Part shown: in pieces, positions 1 to 8,830 of the stretch
Numbering within the stretch: position 1 is the stretch's first letter
Layout of the letters: the number at the start of each line of letters is the position of its first letter
Source of the DNA: Mesobacillus sp. S13
GTDB lineage: Bacteria; Bacillota; Bacilli; Bacillales; Cytobacillaceae
NCBI RefSeq assembly: GCF_020422885.1
Contig: NZ_CP084622.1
Coordinates: 3,305,001-3,369,000, forward strand
Length of the DNA stretch: 64,000 bases
Direction of reading: 5' to 3'
Position numbers and translations under genes: made by a program
The notes under the pieces: generated by a model
Databases searched by the model: none
What the model saw: only the letters and a program-made list of their open reading frames with translations
Told to the model about the DNA's origin: nothing

Positions 1-20
1 CCTTTGGCCAGCCTACTTTT

Positions 21-50
21 GTCCGTCAGCACTCTTATGACGGACACTTT
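21..50 (+). terminator. Possible rho-independent terminator at the left edge
   Basis: An 8-bp inverted repeat (gtccgtca at 21-28, tgacggac at 38-45) is followed on the plus strand by acttttt. It would fit the end of a rightward gene lying left of the window. No gene is visible between 1 and 194; the short minus-strand open frame there has no ribosome-binding site or family likeness. Confidence 0.4.
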
Positions 51-146
51 TTACCTTCTCCGACACGGTTTTGTCCATTATCTCCATATGTTGATGTTTT
101 TATCATAACAGCCATGTCAATTTGATGCGAACCCATTGAACAAAAT

Positions 147-178
147 AAAGCTGTGGAACATGGATGTTCCACAGCTTT
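147..178 (-). terminator. Terminator after nfo
   Basis: A perfect 14-bp stem with a 4-nt loop (147-160 with 165-178) lies 17 bp past the nfo stop codon. In the minus direction it is followed by a short T-rich stretch (TATTTTG), so it can act as the intrinsic terminator of nfo. Confidence 0.75.
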
Positions 179-194
179 TACTTCATGTATCCCA

Positions 195-1085
195 TTAGCT
201 ATTCTTGATGAGTTCAAGCAAGTTCTCATCGAATTGTTTGTTTCTCAACATGTCAATTTCATGTTTGTATGGCGCTTTTTTATTGTTTTTGTCCTCACCA
301 ACATAAGGGGTTTCGAGAATTTTAGGTACATGTGCCAATTGCGGATGGTGGACAATGTAGTTTAACGCGTCAAATCCGATATGGCCAAATCCGATATTCT
401 CATGACGGTCCTTCCTCATCCCGACTTCATTTTTGCTGTCGTTGATATGAAGCACCTTTAATCGATCCAGACCGACGATCTTATCGAATTCATTCAGGAC
501 ACCATCAAAATCTTCAACGATTGGATAACCGGCATCATGTGTATGGCAAGAATCAAAGCAGACAGACAGCTTGTCATTATGGGTGACGCCTTCCATGATC
601 ATCGCAAGTTCTTCAAAGGATTTTCCACACTCCGAACCTTTTCCGGCCATCGTTTCAAGTGCGATTTGAACCTTATCATCGCTTGTCAGAACCTCATTGA
701 GTCCTTCAATGATTTTTTTTATGCCCTCTTCTGTGCCAGCCCCAACATGTGCACCTGGATGGAGCACGATTTGCCTAGCCCCGATTGCTTCTGTGCGATC
801 GATTTCGCTGCGCAGGAATCTTACTCCTAAATCAAAGGTATCAGGATTCTGTGTGTTCCCAATGTTGATGATATAAGGAGCATGTACGACAATTTCATGA
901 ATGCCGTTCTGCTCCATATGCAGGCGGCCTGCTTCTATATTCAGGTCCTCAATTTTTTTTCTTCTAGTATTCTGAGGTGCCCCTGTATAAATCATGAAGG
1001 TATTTGCTCCATAAGAGATAGCTTCCTCACTTGCTGCCAGCAGCATTTTTTTTCCGCTCATGGAAACGTGTGAGCCAATTAACAT
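195..1085 (-). CDS. nfo: Deoxyribonuclease IV (endonuclease IV), AP-site repair
   Basis: The 296-residue product matches the endonuclease IV (AP endonuclease family 2) TIM barrel, which cleaves 5' of abasic sites during base excision repair. Visible metal-ligand motifs in order are HPGAH (about 109), LETMAG with its Glu (about 145), [10 protein letters not shown] (Asp and His near 179-182), HINDSK (about 216), the DRHENIG loop and LETPY near 261. The length equals the usual 280-300. The ATG start is preceded by AGGGAGAG. It lies 23 bp downstream of cshB on the same strand, so the two are probably cotranscribed, as in B. subtilis (yqfS-yqfR). Spore repair is a known role of the B. subtilis homologue. 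Confidence 0.95.
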   Translation of the reverse strand: MLIGSHVSMSGKKMLLAASEEAISYGANTFMIYTGAPQNTRRKKIEDLNIEAGRLHMEQNGIHEIVVHAPYIINIGNTQNPDTFDLGVRFLRSEIDRTEAIGARQIVLHPGAHVGAGTEEGIKKIIEGLNEVLTSDDKVQIALETMAGKGSECGKSFEELAMIMEGVTHNDKLSVCFDSCHTHDAGYPIVEDFDGVLNEFDKIVGLDRLKVLHINDSKNEVGMRKDRHENIGFGHIGFDALNYIVHHPQLAHVPKILETPYVGEDKNNKKAPYKHEIDMLRNKQFDENLLELIKNS

Positions 1086-1107
1086 CTTGATCTCTCCCTA
1101 ACGTCCA

Positions 1108-2424
1108 TTATTTATTTCTTTTTTGGATACGGTTTTCACGTTTTTTAATCTTATCCATTTCATATTTCATCTTCTTTTTATAGCCTGGTTTTACCTTTTT
1201 AGGCTTGGAAACGAGCGACTTTGCCTTTGCCTCGCCTGCACTTTCCTTCTTCTTTCTGTTCTGGCGTCTGTTCCGCTCTTCAATTTCGGTGAACTCACCT
1301 TTTTTCAAATCGATATTTTTAAAATCGATGCCCATTTTTTCGAGACGCACCAATGCATCTTCATCACGCTGCTCATATATTGTGAGAGCAATTCCTGAGG
1401 AACCTGCTCGTGCAGTCCTTCCTACCCTGTGGATATAAAAATCAAGATCCGTCGGCAGCTCATAGTTGATCACATGGCTGATTCCCTGGATATCGATTCC
1501 TCTGGCGGCAAGGTCAGTCGCCACAAGATATTGGAACTCCAGGTCCTTGATTTGCTTCATGACGCGTTTACGTTCACGCGGGCTCAGGTCTCCATGGATA
1601 CGGCCAACCTTCAGTCCCTTTTGGATCAAACCATCAGCAATCTCATCAGCCTTTTTCTTCGTATTGGCAAACACAATTCCTAGATAAGGGTTGAATGCAA
1701 GAAGAGCTGAGTGAACTAGCCCGATTTTATCCCGATGCCTTGCAGGCAGAAGGATATGTTCTATCTTCTCTGCAGTAGCCTGTTTCGGATCGACTTGAAC
1801 ATATTTCGGATTTTCCATATATTTTTTCAAAAATGGTTTTAATTTCTCAGGGATCGTCGCTGAAAAAACAAGCATTTGGATTTTTTCAGGCATGCGGGAT
1901 GCAAACTGGTCAATGTCCTCGATGAATCCCATATCAAGCATCAAATCTGCTTCATCAACAATTAGAATATTGGCTGTATGGACGTACAAGGCGTTTTCCT
2001 GTACAAGGTCATTGATTCTTCCTGGTGTGCCTATAACGATTTGCGGCTGTGTCTTAAGCTTTTCAATTGTTCTTTGCTTGTCCGTTCCGCCAATATAGCA
2101 GCGGGCAGTAATCTGTTCGCCTTCCGGAGCGTGTTCAGCGATTTTTAAGACTTCATGGTAGATCTGATTTGCAAGTTCACGTGTTGGAGCAGTGATCACT
2201 GCCTGAACTTCATTTCGGGAAGGATCTAGCTTGTCCATGATTGGAAGTACATAGGCATGCGTCTTTCCAGTTCCTGTCTGGGATTGACCGATTGCGCTAT
2301 CGCCTTTCAGCACAGTCGGGATCAGGCGTTCCTGGATCTCAGTCGGCTCGTAAAAGCCTAGTTTATTGATTGCATCTATAATGAACGGCTTCAGTTCATA
2401 ACGTTTAAATTTTGTTTCACTCAT
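1108..2424 (-). CDS. cshB: DEAD-box ATP-dependent RNA helicase CshB
   Basis: The 438-residue protein has all the DEAD-box helicase motifs: a Q motif near the start, GTGKT Walker A, PTRELA, DEAD, SAT, ARGID and HRVGRTAR. A strongly Lys/Arg-rich tail of about 70 residues follows, as expected for RNA binding. Size and position next to nfo match CshB (YqfR), a cold-adaptation RNA helicase of Bacilli. I chose the ATG at 2424 over a longer open frame because AGAAGGAGAT sits just upstream and the length then matches the 438 residues of the B. subtilis protein. Confidence 0.93.
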   Translation of the reverse strand: MSETKFKRYELKPFIIDAINKLGFYEPTEIQERLIPTVLKGDSAIGQSQTGTGKTHAYVLPIMDKLDPSRNEVQAVITAPTRELANQIYHEVLKIAEHAPEGEQITARCYIGGTDKQRTIEKLKTQPQIVIGTPGRINDLVQENALYVHTANILIVDEADLMLDMGFIEDIDQFASRMPEKIQMLVFSATIPEKLKPFLKKYMENPKYVQVDPKQATAEKIEHILLPARHRDKIGLVHSALLAFNPYLGIVFANTKKKADEIADGLIQKGLKVGRIHGDLSPRERKRVMKQIKDLEFQYLVATDLAARGIDIQGISHVINYELPTDLDFYIHRVGRTARAGSSGIALTIYEQRDEDALVRLEKMGIDFKNIDLKKGEFTEIEERNRRQNRKKKESAGEAKAKSLVSKPKKVKPGYKKKMKYEMDKIKKRENRIQKRNK

Positions 2425-2609
2425 TGAAAATCTCCTTCTTTTACCCTGTCCCGCCAATGTATCCGGGAGTACAGCCTGTTCCGAAAGCTGTTCTTTTTCA
2501 GGTTCATCCTGTAATTATAATAAAGATTGCAGAAAATCTCCAATCAGTACTATCTTAACCTTTCCTATAAAAAAAACAAACCTGTTGGCAGCAGACTTTT
2601 TTTCTTTAA

Positions 2610-2636
2610 ACCATTCCTGACTTTTTGCATACGCTA
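2610..2636 (+). promoter_or_regulatory. Possible sigma-K-type promoter for the vrrA/yqfQ-like gene
   Basis: CATACGCTA at 2628-2636 fits the sigma-K -10 pattern CATANNNTA. An ACC at 2610-2612 lies 15 bp upstream, near the expected -35 position. It is 36 bp ahead of the vrrA/yqfQ-like start. The match is by eye only; late-sporulation expression is an inference. Confidence 0.35.
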
Positions 2637-2671
2637 ATAGGAGATGAAATATAGGGAAAGGAGGGGTCACG

Positions 2672-3316
2672 ATGCTTCAAGGACCCCGTATGAATATGCG
2701 CGGAATGCACAATCGCTTTCAGGGCCCCCGCATGATGGGAGGCCCGCGAATGGGTCAGCAACAGATGTATTCGAACCCATTCGGCCCTGGTCCTGGTCCC
2801 ATGATGCCACAGGGCCAGATACCGCGGATGGCGGGCAGGAATCAGCGTTCAAGGCAAGGCGGCGGAATGCTTTCAAAAATACTCGGAAAAGGAAATAACC
2901 AGCGGAATGGTGCCGCAGGTTTGTTATCAGGGGGAAATCCAGCAACACGGGGGGCAGCATCAGGCGGTGGAATCCTGAAATCGCTCGCTGATCCATCTGC
3001 GTTGAATGGGTTTCTCACCAACACTCAAAAAGTTCTTAGCACAGCACAGCAATTCGGACCGATGATTCAGCAATACGGTCCACTTGTCCGAAATCTGCCT
3101 TCGATGTGGAAGTTGTACAGAGGATTGAAAGACCTCCCAGATGCTGATGAACAAACGGCTGAAACAGAAACGAATGAAACAGAGACGAATGAAAAGGCTG
3201 AAAGGAAGAAAAAACCACAAAAAAACAAAAAAAATGGTTCTAGTTCCCCAACACACCAAAAGCCTGTAAAAAAACAAAGCAATAACTCAGGTTCTTCTCC
3301 AAAACTGTTCATATAA
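2672..3316 (+). CDS. yqfQ: VrrA/YqfQ-like Gly/Pro/Met-rich protein
   Basis: The 214-residue protein has a low-complexity N-terminal third rich in Gly, Pro, Met, Gln and Arg, with repeated GPRM and PGP motifs. A middle part (about 95-150) follows, and then a highly charged Glu/Thr then Lys/Ser tail. Composition and position between cshB and ispH match the YqfQ/VrrA family; vrrA of B. anthracis is known for repeat-length variation in the N-terminal part. The molecular function is unknown. The ATG is preceded by GGAAAGGAGGGG. It is read opposite to cshB, so it forms its own transcription unit. A spore-coat-like role is only a guess from composition. Confidence 0.8.
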   Translation: MLQGPRMNMRGMHNRFQGPRMMGGPRMGQQQMYSNPFGPGPGPMMPQGQIPRMAGRNQRSRQGGGMLSKILGKGNNQRNGAAGLLSGGNPATRGAASGGGILKSLADPSALNGFLTNTQKVLSTAQQFGPMIQQYGPLVRNLPSMWKLYRGLKDLPDADEQTAETETNETETNEKAERKKKPQKNKKNGSSSPTHQKPVKKQSNNSGSSPKLFI

Positions 3317-3356
3317 ATCGGTAAATAGTTAATTCATTCCTTCTGGAAAGTCACTT

Positions 3357-3385
3357 TTGTATTCTTTCTGCAAGTCTTATATAAT
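3357..3385 (+). promoter_or_regulatory. Sigma-A-type promoter for ispH
   Basis: TTGTAT (3357-3362) and TATAAT (3380-3385) are separated by 17 bp. The predicted transcription start is about 35 bp upstream of the ispH ATG. Confidence 0.65.
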
Positions 3386-3426
3386 AAAAGAAAGAATCAG
3401 AGGTGTATTCTTAGGAGGATGACTCA

Positions 3427-4380
3427 ATGAATGTAATTAAAATATCGCCACGCGGATATTGCTATGGTGTTGTTGATGCCATGGTCATTGCACGCAATGC
3501 TGCATTGGATAAAAGCTTGCCGCGTCCAATATATATACTTGGTATGATTGTCCATAATAAGCATGTCACTGATGCATTTGAGGAAGAAGGCATCATTACA
3601 TTAGATGGAAACAACCGCAAGGAAATCCTTGAAAAAGTTGATGGCGGAACAGTTATTTTTACAGCACACGGAATCTCACCTGAAGTCAGGGAGCTTGCCA
3701 AGGAAAAGGGGCTAGTCTCGATTGACGCGACATGTCCTGACGTGACAAACACCCATAACCTGATTAGGGAAAAAGAAAAGGAAGGTTTCGAGGTTATTTA
3801 CATCGGCAAAAAAGGCCATCCCGAACCTGAAGGAGCAGTTGGTGTCGCACCAGGAATCGTTCATCTTGTGGAAACGGCATCGGATGTGGAAGCTTTAAAT
3901 CTTCAAGCTGAAAAGTTGATTGTCACTAACCAGACAACGATGAGCCAGTGGGACGTTGCCGATATCATGAAAAGCGTGAAAGAAAAATATCCTCATGCAG
4001 AGGTCCACAGAGAAATCTGTATGGCAACACAGGTACGCCAGGAGGCAGTCGCGGAGCAGGCTAAGGAAGCAGATGTCCTTATTGTCGTTGGCGACCCGAA
4101 GAGCAATAATTCAAATCGTCTCGCTCAAGTATCCGAAGAAATAGCTGGTACAAAAGCATATCGGATTGCTGATATTACCGAGCTGGATATCGAATGGGTA
4201 AAGGATGCTGACACAGTCGCAGTCACTTCAGGAGCATCGACTCCTACTCCGATCACAAAAGAGGTCATTACTTTCCTCGAACAGTTTGATAAAGAAAACG
4301 AGACAACCTGGATGAAAGAGAAAAAAGTACCCCTTCATAAAATCCTTCCAAAGGTCAAGAAGACAGGGGCAAACGTATAA
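3427..4380 (+). CDS. ispH: 4-hydroxy-3-methylbut-2-enyl diphosphate reductase
   Basis: This 317-residue enzyme catalyses the last step of the MEP isoprenoid pathway, reducing HMBPP to IPP and DMAPP with a 4Fe-4S cluster. The three cluster cysteines are visible at about 12 (RGYCYG), 103 (DATCPDV) and 198 (REICMAT). The conserved histidines are near 43, 81 and 131, with Glu133 beside the last, and the SNNS motif lies near the diphosphate site. The ATG follows TTAGGAGGATGACTCA. It is a single-gene plus-strand unit with its own promoter and terminator, in the same place as in B. subtilis (yqfP). Confidence 0.97.
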   Translation: MNVIKISPRGYCYGVVDAMVIARNAALDKSLPRPIYILGMIVHNKHVTDAFEEEGIITLDGNNRKEILEKVDGGTVIFTAHGISPEVRELAKEKGLVSIDATCPDVTNTHNLIREKEKEGFEVIYIGKKGHPEPEGAVGVAPGIVHLVETASDVEALNLQAEKLIVTNQTTMSQWDVADIMKSVKEKYPHAEVHREICMATQVRQEAVAEQAKEADVLIVVGDPKSNNSNRLAQVSEEIAGTKAYRIADITELDIEWVKDADTVAVTSGASTPTPITKEVITFLEQFDKENETTWMKEKKVPLHKILPKVKKTGANV

Positions 4381-4387
4381 TTAGACG

Positions 4388-4420
4388 AAAGCAGCCTGAA
4401 CCGAATTTCAGGCTGCTTTT
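4388..4420 (+). terminator. Terminator after ispH
   Basis: A perfect 13-bp stem (4388-4400 with 4406-4418) with a 5-nt loop is followed by TTTTATTGTTTTTT. It lies 7 bp after the ispH stop. Confidence 0.9.
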
Positions 4421-4459
4421 TATTGTTTTTTGAATTTAGCTTTGATTATCACTCATAAC

Positions 4460-5575
4460 CTAAATAAAAGTAAAAGGGTCGGTCTCTATTTCTGAAGGGA
4501 TATATTTGACTTCATAACCTTTTTCCTGGCTAAGCCTTTCCATCACAACAGCGACTCCATGTTTCATGATTTTCTCTACATTATGCCCTGGATCAATCAT
4601 ATTCAAGCCGGCCATCAGCGCGTCATGTGCAGTGTGGTAATAAATATCCCCTGTTACATAGACGTCAGCCCCGCGGAATTTCGCCTGTGAGTAATATTTG
4701 TTGCCATCACCGCCAAGGACTGCTACTTTTTTCACCTTTGCATTCAAGTCACCGACAACGCGTACTTTATCGACACCCAAAGCTTCCTTTACGACATCGG
4801 CAAATTGGGACAGAGTCGTCTCATCCACCTGTCCGATTCTGCCAAGTCCCAGTTGTTCTCCTGTATTGTCAAGTCGATATATATCGTAGGCGACTTCCTC
4901 ATAAGGATGGGCTTTGATCATAGCCTGGATGATCTTTTTTTCCATACTTTGTGGAAAAACAGTTTCTACACGTACTTCTTTGACTGCTTCAAGCTTCCCT
5001 TGTTCGCCGATATGAGGATTTGTATTCTCCCCTGGGAGGAACCGTCCCTCTCCCGCTCCGGAGAATGAACAATGGCTATAATTGCCGATTGCTCCTGCTC
5101 CTGCATTTCCTAATGTCTCACGGAGGTTCTCAGCATCCTCCTCCGGCACGAAAACGACAAGCTTCTTCAGTTGATCTTCATAAGTAGGCACAAGCACTTG
5201 AGCATTCTTTAATCCTAGAGCAGCAGCCAACAGGTCATTCACTCCGCCTTTTGCTACATCCAAATTTGTATGTGCTGCATAAACCGCGATGTCATGTTTG
5301 ATCAGCTTGGCAATCATTCTTCCTGCAGGAGTGTCCGTTGCGATTTTTTTCAAAGGCCTGAAAATGGGCGGATGGTGGGCGATGATCAATTGAGCGTTCT
5401 TGGCGATCGCCTCCTCCACCACTTCCTCTGTTACATCAAGAGCCACGAGGACATTCTCGACCGGCTGGTTCAAGGCTCCGATTTGCAAACCGACCTTATC
5501 GCCTTCCATCGCAAATGCTTTAGGGGAAAACTGTTCAAAAAGCTGAATCACTTCATGCCCATTCACCTTTTTCAC
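4460..5575 (-). CDS. yqfO: Nif3-like dinuclear metal-centre protein YqfO
   Basis: The 371-residue protein belongs to the Nif3/GTP-cyclohydrolase-I-type-2 family. The long Bacillus form has a CutA1-like domain (roughly 130-230) inserted between the two Nif3 halves. Metal-binding motifs include IIAHHPPIF near 65-73, HTNLD near 102 and a C-terminal PGHNVEK near 334. The biochemical role is not settled. The start codon is GTG, preceded by GAGGAGGCG, and overlaps the trmK stop by 4 bp (GTGA), so the two are translationally coupled, as in B. subtilis (yqfN-yqfO). Confidence 0.92.
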   Translation of the reverse strand: MKKVNGHEVIQLFEQFSPKAFAMEGDKVGLQIGALNQPVENVLVALDVTEEVVEEAIAKNAQLIIAHHPPIFRPLKKIATDTPAGRMIAKLIKHDIAVYAAHTNLDVAKGGVNDLLAAALGLKNAQVLVPTYEDQLKKLVVFVPEEDAENLRETLGNAGAGAIGNYSHCSFSGAGEGRFLPGENTNPHIGEQGKLEAVKEVRVETVFPQSMEKKIIQAMIKAHPYEEVAYDIYRLDNTGEQLGLGRIGQVDETTLSQFADVVKEALGVDKVRVVGDLNAKVKKVAVLGGDGNKYYSQAKFRGADVYVTGDIYYHTAHDALMAGLNMIDPGHNVEKIMKHGVAVVMERLSQEKGYEVKYIPSEIETDPFTFI

Positions 5576-6282
5576 TGTAACGCCTCCTCTGCCATCTTCA
5601 ATTTAGCTTTCAATTCCTGCCTCTTGCTCTCTGTATCATCGTTTTGCACAGCATCATCCAGCTGCTTAAGGATACGTTCCCAATTTCGCTTTTCTCCATT
5701 CCACTTATCCTTGAATACTGCTGACTTCTCTTTAAGCAAAAATGGACCAAACAGAATGCCAGAATCAAGGTTAATATCCTGATATGGCTTAAGCGGTTCC
5801 CCTTTGTCAGCTACAAGGACTTCATAAATTTTCCGATCTTCTTCAAGGATTTCTTCTTTGACTAGCTCCCAGCCATTGTCAATCAGCCATCTGCGCACAG
5901 CAAAGCTGCCAACATTAGGCTGGAGGACAAGCCTGCTGACTCCTTCTAATTTTGATTTCCCCTTTTCCAGGATCGTTGAGATCAATGTACCGCCCATACC
6001 GGCGATGGTAATGCAATCCACTTCTCCCGGTGCAATGACTTCCAGTCCGTCCCCTTTTCTGACTGAAATCTTGTCAGTGAGTTTTTCTTCCTGTACTTGT
6101 TCAATGGCAGATTGGAATGGACCTTCAGCGACCTCACCAGCAATCGCCATTGGAACCACTCCCTTCTTTACAACATGACAAGGAAGGTACGCATGGTCAG
6201 AACCAATATCAGCCAGCTTCGCCTCCTGGGGAATATTATTTGCAACGGCTTCAAGCCGGTCAGAGAGTCTTTCAGTATTCAT
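5572..6282 (-). CDS. trmK: tRNA (adenine(22)-N1)-methyltransferase
   Basis: This 236-residue SAM-dependent methyltransferase of the TrmK/YqfN family makes m1A22 in bacterial tRNAs. The N-terminal Rossmann part carries DIGSDHAYLP (about 25-34), AGEVAEGP, AGMGGTL and LQPNVGS; the C-terminal part is a predicted coiled-coil helical domain. The longer frame begins with GTG at 6291, but that GTG is part of the AGGTGA ribosome-binding site, and ATG at 6282 has 6-nt spacing, so I use 6282. It is first in a two-gene unit with yqfO. Confidence 0.92.
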   Translation of the reverse strand: MNTERLSDRLEAVANNIPQEAKLADIGSDHAYLPCHVVKKGVVPMAIAGEVAEGPFQSAIEQVQEEKLTDKISVRKGDGLEVIAPGEVDCITIAGMGGTLISTILEKGKSKLEGVSRLVLQPNVGSFAVRRWLIDNGWELVKEEILEEDRKIYEVLVADKGEPLKPYQDINLDSGILFGPFLLKEKSAVFKDKWNGEKRNWERILKQLDDAVQNDDTESKRQELKAKLKMAEEALQ

Positions 6283-6368
6283 ACAAGTCACCTACTAAAT
6301 CGTATTTTGCTTTTTTAAGTATATGAAACACGATGCCTATTGTCCAATTATGCAGGAGTGAAAAAAGT

Positions 6369-6397
6369 AAAGGCCCTTTGCTATGCAAAGAGCCTTT
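6369..6397 (-). terminator. Terminator after cccA
   Basis: A 13-bp stem with one mismatch (6369-6381 with 6385-6397) lies just past the cccA stop. The minus-strand continuation contains TTTTTT. Confidence 0.8.
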
Positions 6398-6402
6398 AAA
6401 GA

Positions 6403-6768
6403 TTACTTCAATTCATTGACAATCCATTCTGCCATTTCTGCTTCCTTGCCTGCAGCCATTCCTGGTGGCATGTTACCTTTACCATTAACCAAAATGTCCT
6501 GAATTTCTTCTTTGGAATACTTGCTGCCAACACCTTTTAATGAAGGACCTGAAACACCTTCATACTGGTTTCCGTGGCAACCTGCACATGACTGCTGGTA
6601 AAAATCCTCCGGGTTAGCTTCAGCTGTTTCTTCGGTCTTTTCACCGCCGCCTTCATGTTCCTTTGCAAGATCCTTGGAATCCCCAATACCCTTGAAAGAA
6701 AGCAAGAACATCAAGCCGATTCCCATCACCATGATCAATACGAACGGGATAATTGGATTACGATTCAT
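6403..6768 (-). CDS. cccA: Membrane-anchored cytochrome c-550
   Basis: The 121-residue protein has an N-terminal membrane anchor (about 5-25), a charged Glu/Gly-rich linker, and a class I cytochrome c domain. That domain has CAGCH at 61-65 for covalent haem and Met100 (GNMPPGM) as likely sixth ligand. It carries electrons on the outer face of the membrane, matching CccA of B. subtilis in anchor sequence, size (about 120) and neighbour (trmK). Two adjacent ATGs (6771, 6768) follow AAAGGAGGG; I use 6768 for spacing, but one extra Met is possible. The upstream open frame is not supported. Confidence 0.93.
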   Translation of the reverse strand: MNRNPIIPFVLIMVMGIGLMFLLSFKGIGDSKDLAKEHEGGGEKTEETAEANPEDFYQQSCAGCHGNQYEGVSGPSLKGVGSKYSKEEIQDILVNGKGNMPPGMAAGKEAEMAEWIVNELK

Positions 6769-6895
6769 CATATACCCTCCTTTATGTACAACATCAAACT
6801 TAAATAATGATTTCACACAGATATTATTTTACTTGAAAAACGTTTACAGGGAAAGTAAAAAAGCAAACTTTGTCACACTTGTTCACAATTTAGAC

Positions 6896-6924
6896 AAAAA
6901 ACTCCATCGTTTGATGAAGTTTTT
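6896..6924 (-). terminator. Hairpin after the acyl-CoA dehydrogenase gene
   Basis: Inverted repeat aaaaactccatc (6896-6907 plus one) and gatgaagttttt with one mismatch encloses a GTTT loop, 30 bp past the stop codon. The U-tract lies within the stem, so terminator strength is uncertain. Confidence 0.5.
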
Positions 6925-6952
6925 CTGTACAAAGCATATATAGGATACCCTT

Positions 6953-8092
6953 TTAGCAGCCAATTAATCTTGCAATCACCATTCTTTGGACTTCTGAAGT
7001 GCCTTCACCAATCTCCAGCAGCTTAGCATCCCTCATGTAACGTTCTACTTCGTACTCTCTCATATAGCCGTAGCCCCCATGGATCTGGACAGCCTGATCA
7101 GCTACTTCCATCGCAATCTCAGAAGCATACAGCTTACACATCGAAGCTTCCTTCGAGAATGGGCGCCGTTGATCCTTCAGCCAGGCAGCCTTATAGACCA
7201 TATTGCGTGCAAGTTCAATTTTCATTGCCATGTCAGCAAGCTTAAACTGGATCGCCTGGAACTGTGAAATCGGCCGGCCGAATTGCTGTCTTTCTTTCGC
7301 ATATTGCAAGGCTTTTTCATAAGCAGCCTGAGCCACTCCGACAGCCATAGCGCCTATTCCAATCCTGCCTCCATCCAGCGTGACAAGGAATTGCTTGAAG
7401 CCTTCTCCTTTTTTGCCAAGAAGGTTTTCAACCGGAACATGTACGTCCTCCATCACAAGCTGAGTCGTGTTGGAAGCATTCAATCCCATTTTTTCATAAT
7501 TATCAATGACAGAAAAACCAGGTGCATCGGTTGGCACGATAATCGCACTGATTTCCTTTTTCCCATCGACATTGCCCGTGATCGCTGTCATTGCGAGATG
7601 TTTGGCATAGCTTGCATTCGTGATAAAGTTCTTGCTGCCGTTGATGATGTACTCTCCATCCACTTCTTTCGCTGTTGTCTGTGTTCCTCCAGCATCCGAG
7701 CCTGCATTAGGTTCGGTCAGTCCGAAAGCCCCCAGTGATTCACCTGAGCAGATTGGTGCAAGATACTTTTGTTTCTGTTCCTCTGTACCAAATAGATTGA
7801 TAGGTGCGCCACCGAGAGATATATGGGCTGAGTATGTAATCCCGGTTGAAGCGCAAGCCTTGCTCAATTCCTCCGTTACAATCGCAAAACTAACCGTATC
7901 AGCCCCAGCTCCGCCATATTCCTCAGGGAACGGCAAACCCAGCATTCCTAGTTCTCCGAGCTTTTTGAAGATTTCTGTCGGGAATTGTTTTGTTTTATCT
8001 CTTTCAATCGCTCCTGGAGCAACTTCTTCCTCCGCAAATTCTTTAATCGTCCTTTTAATCATGGCCTGTTCTGATGTTAAATCAAAATTCAT
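6953..8092 (-). CDS. Acyl-CoA dehydrogenase (short/medium-chain type)
   Basis: This 379-residue FAD flavoprotein performs alpha-beta dehydrogenation of acyl-CoA in beta-oxidation or branched-chain amino acid breakdown. It shows the family order: helical N-terminus, FGLTEPNAGSDAGG FAD/substrate loop near 125, QFGRPISQFQ, QIHGGYGYMRE near 345, and a C-terminal GEGTSEVQR whose Glu is the expected catalytic base in short/medium-chain enzymes. The chain-length preference cannot be read here. Start ATG 8092 is 6 nt after GGGGG; 8098 would abut it. It has its own promoter. B. subtilis has no such gene between cccA and sigA, so this is an insertion relative to that order. Confidence 0.92.
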   Translation of the reverse strand: MNFDLTSEQAMIKRTIKEFAEEEVAPGAIERDKTKQFPTEIFKKLGELGMLGLPFPEEYGGAGADTVSFAIVTEELSKACASTGITYSAHISLGGAPINLFGTEEQKQKYLAPICSGESLGAFGLTEPNAGSDAGGTQTTAKEVDGEYIINGSKNFITNASYAKHLAMTAITGNVDGKKEISAIIVPTDAPGFSVIDNYEKMGLNASNTTQLVMEDVHVPVENLLGKKGEGFKQFLVTLDGGRIGIGAMAVGVAQAAYEKALQYAKERQQFGRPISQFQAIQFKLADMAMKIELARNMVYKAAWLKDQRRPFSKEASMCKLYASEIAMEVADQAVQIHGGYGYMREYEVERYMRDAKLLEIGEGTSEVQRMVIARLIGC

Positions 8093-8132
8093 TTCCATCC
8101 CCCTTAAAACATTGAATGCGTTTACATTCTTC

Positions 8133-8162
8133 ATTATAAAGGTGAATAAACAATTTTCTCAA
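8133..8162 (-). promoter_or_regulatory. Sigma-A-type promoter for the acyl-CoA dehydrogenase
   Basis: On the minus strand TTGAGA (8162-8157) and TATAAT (8138-8133) are 18 bp apart. The -10 lies about 41 bp upstream of the chosen ATG. Confidence 0.65.
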
Positions 8163-8190
8163 CATTTAAAAACTTTTAAATTGTTAAAAA

Positions 8191-8721
8191 TTATATAAAT
8201 ATAGCAATTACCAGGACAATTAACCCCAAGGTTCCGGAAAGTTTAAAGCTCACCATGTTCCACTTCGACCCTGCTGCAATCCACAATATACAGTTCAAGC
8301 CCGCAACGATGTACAACAACAAGGGGAGCTCAGGAAATATTATTTCAGCTGCCTGAACAGATGTGATCAATAACAAAAGTGCTGAAGTTAGTAATGGGAT
8401 CAGATCAAAAAAAGATTTTTTCAACATGTACAGAACTGCTGAAAGGGTCGTAATTGCAAAAAAAATGATGAAGGCAGTTTGCAAAAAGAGCGACAATTCA
8501 GTAAAATAAAATAAAAAAACTGAAAGCGATAACAATCCAATCAGGATAAAACTACCCAATCCTGTAATGCTTCTCGGTCTTTTTTGCTTAGGCAGTTCAG
8601 CTTCCTCACTTCCTTCTGTATACAGGTTCAAAAGGAAGTCACAATAGTGATCCGGCAACATCCTGTTTTGCTTCCAGTACTTAATCTCATAGGTGATGAT
8701 TTTCCTGCGATGGTCATCCAT
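8191..8721 (-). CDS. Uncharacterised membrane protein with five predicted helices
   Basis: I do not recognise this 176-residue protein. The first 45 residues are soluble, charged and aromatic, with a WKQNRMLPDHYCDFL stretch loosely like the start of DUF2157-type membrane proteins. Five hydrophobic segments follow (about 48-68, 75-97, 103-126, 130-150, 158-176). The protein ends directly in the last hydrophobic segment. The start is uncertain: ATG 8721 has a weak AGGATG, and ATG 8733 abuts AGG. It is on the sigA strand, downstream of the sigA terminator, between sigA and the acyl-CoA dehydrogenase. Nothing in the context fixes a role. Confidence 0.7.
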   Translation of the reverse strand: MDDHRRKIITYEIKYWKQNRMLPDHYCDFLLNLYTEGSEEAELPKQKRPRSITGLGSFILIGLLSLSVFLFYFTELSLFLQTAFIIFFAITTLSAVLYMLKKSFFDLIPLLTSALLLLITSVQAAEIIFPELPLLLYIVAGLNCILWIAAGSKWNMVSFKLSGTLGLIVLVIAIFI

Positions 8722-8781
8722 ATTTGGGCACATCCTGTCTTAATGATGATCTAACTTAGAAATAATATTAGCTCATAGAAA

Positions 8782-8823
8782 AAGGAATAATTTACTTTTA
8801 TTTTAAAAAGTAAATTATTCCTT
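8782..8823 (-). terminator. Terminator of the yqxD-dnaG-sigA operon
   Basis: A perfect 18-bp stem (8782-8799 with 8806-8823) and 6-nt loop lie 7 bp past the sigA stop. The stem is AT-rich and runs into TTTCTATG on the minus strand. Confidence 0.8.
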
Positions 8824-8830
8824 GGCAATC

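Noticed and set aside
35..229. 64-codon minus-strand frame at the left edge
   Set aside because: It overlaps the nfo end and its terminator, has no ribosome-binding site and no family likeness.
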